Shown piece by piece: positions 14,123-14,840 of a DNA stretch of 14,840 bases. The DNA is from Caldifarciminota bacterium (GTDB lineage Bacteria > Hydrothermota > E44-bin80), in NCBI GenBank assembly GCA_023127905.1, contig JAGMEZ010000344.1, positions 1 through 14,840 of the forward strand, given 5' to 3'. Numbering within the stretch: position 1 is the stretch's first letter; each line of letters opens with the position of its first letter. The notes under the pieces are model-generated. The model searched no databases. It worked only from the letters and a program-made list of their open reading frames with translations, and was not told the origin of the DNA. A program made the position numbers and the translations under genes.

Positions 14123-14179
14123 AAACAAGTGGTCACAACTGCTCAGTTTTTATATATAAAAGGACCACATTACTTGTTT
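14123..14179. other. Multi-armed inverted repeat in the divergent intergenic region
   Basis: AAACAAGT (14123-14130) pairs with ACTTGTTT (14172-14179) and GGTC (14131-14134) with GACC (14163-14166), leaving a 5-base bulge. Inside are a small hairpin, AACTG and CAGTT (14137-14148), and the palindrome TTTTATATATAAAA (14148-14161). It lies 38 bases before the ATG of the membrane methyltransferase. It may act as an operator, a cruciform or an RNA structure if transcribed. Confidence 0.5.
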
Positions 14180-14217
14180 GCAAATTGATAGTATTAATGA
14201 TTTAAAAAGTGGTAAAA

Positions 14218-14736
14218 ATGAACAAGGGACATAAAAGGCATAGTTACGAAAAACGTGTAGATCTTGCTGGCGAATACAGGTGGGGAGATGCAGGTCAGAT
14301 TATTCTATTCGTTATATTTGTTATTGGAATGGTTTCTGATTTATTTTTTATAAAAGTTTCTAGTTCCTGGCAGGATGTGATTCTTTGGTATTTTCCTGTT
14401 ATCATTTTTATACCATTAATTTTTATTTCTGGTTATCTTGTTAAATCTGGCTTGAAAAAGGTTTTCAAAGAGGAAAGAAAAGAGTTAGAGGTAATTAGTT
14501 CTGGTGTTTTTGGGATAGTTCGCCATCCAATTTATCTGGGTTCTATACTTATATTTCTGAGTTTTACCATTCTGTCATTATCTATTGTAGCCTTGATTAT
14601 TTGGTTTGTTATCATTATCTTTTATTATTATCTTTGTACGTATGAGGAAAAACTTCTGATTGGTAAACTTGGTAAAAAATATCGTGATTATATGAATGAG
14701 ATCCATATGTTGATTCCTAGAATTGGAAGAAATTAA
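14218..14736 (+). CDS. Isoprenylcysteine carboxylmethyltransferase-family membrane protein
   Basis: The protein has 172 residues from the ATG at 14218; a GTG at 14209 would add three. An N-terminal RVDLAGEYRWGDAGQ segment leads into three or four hydrophobic helices (about 26-45, 56-75 and a long pair at 105-139). The family signature is complete: FGIVRHPIYLGS (98-109), the YEEKLLIGKLG segment (142-152), then YRDYM and LIPR. These small integral proteins (ICMT/PEMT/NnrU-like) bind SAM in the membrane and methylate lipids, isoprenoids or prenyl-cysteine. In bacteria the substrate is mostly unknown. The only plus-strand gene in the window, it diverges from the soluble methyltransferase. No clear SD is seen; a weak TTGCAA/TTTAAA pair (14178-14206, 17-base spacer) would give a leader of only a few bases and favours the ATG over the GTG. 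Confidence 0.85.
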   Translation: MNKGHKRHSYEKRVDLAGEYRWGDAGQIILFVIFVIGMVSDLFFIKVSSSWQDVILWYFPVIIFIPLIFISGYLVKSGLKKVFKEERKELEVISSGVFGIVRHPIYLGSILIFLSFTILSLSIVALIIWFVIIIFYYYLCTYEEKLLIGKLGKKYRDYMNEIHMLIPRIGRN

Positions 14737-14740
14737 TCAA

Positions 14741-14840
14741 TATAATGATGATTATATATTGGAACAATTTCTTACAAGCAAACCTGGCGAGAACAGGACA
14801 GTTCTCTCGGAGAAAAATCAGGTAAAAAACATCGAAAAAA
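14741..14840. other. Right-edge sequence with two small hairpins
   Basis: TATAAT (14741-14746) and ATTATA (14751-14756) form a weak AT hairpin right after the membrane methyltransferase stop. GAGAAC (14789-14794) and GTTCTC (14801-14806) form another around a 6-base loop. Neither is followed by a T-run, so a terminator is not established. A 26-codon frame from 14745 has no support as a gene. Confidence 0.35.

Noticed and set aside
13752-14159. 135-codon plus-strand frame
   Set aside because: It is antisense to the methyltransferase start and runs into intergenic DNA; motifs are on the other strand.
14745-14825. 26-codon plus-strand frame at the right edge
   Set aside because: It is too short, without a ribosome binding site or recognisable similarity.

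Overview
The window looks like chromosomal DNA of a low-GC, Gram-negative-type bacterium, plausibly from an uncultured lineage such as candidate phylum WOR-3. That placement is an inference from three large genes: a DUF4175-type membrane protein, a five-GAF HD-GYP phosphodiesterase and a periplasmic transglutaminase-like protein. I could not check it against a database.

Left edge (1-940). A sugar-phosphate isomerase/epimerase-like gene (minus strand) runs off the left end and is visibly richer in GC than its neighbours. A possible 36-codon ORF with a good Shine-Dalgarno sequence lies just upstream of it. Next come a pair of imperfect repeats, a small hairpin and a truncated integron-type tyrosine recombinase, so this is scarred DNA.

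Core (940-10098). Three long minus-strand genes follow. The transglutaminase-like protein has a signal peptide and its own near-consensus promoter, placed so that the transcript should start at or next to the ATG (leaderless). The HD-GYP gene has a TTGACA promoter and is followed after only 9 bases by the DUF4175-like gene, so these two are probably cotranscribed. One is a cytoplasmic cyclic-di-nucleotide signalling enzyme. The other is a membrane-anchored protein with a long extracytoplasmic coiled coil.

Accessory region (10115-13187). Palindromic REP-like repeats flank a HicB/HicA toxin-antitoxin operon that has a clear promoter and SD. About 880 bases without a gene then hold a dense repeat cluster: a 78-bp direct repeat with period 111, a second duplicated block of about 72 bp, and two degenerate arrays of C(1-4)ATTAA and C(1-4)ATTAG units. 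An AbiEi/AbiEii-type toxin-antitoxin pair with an ATGA overlap follows.

Right part (13395-14840). A class I SAM methyltransferase (minus) and an isoprenylcysteine-methyltransferase-like membrane protein (plus) diverge from an intergenic region carrying a 12-bp direct repeat and a multi-armed inverted repeat. The last 100 bases hold no recognisable gene.

No rRNA, tRNA, CRISPR array or intact transposase was seen.
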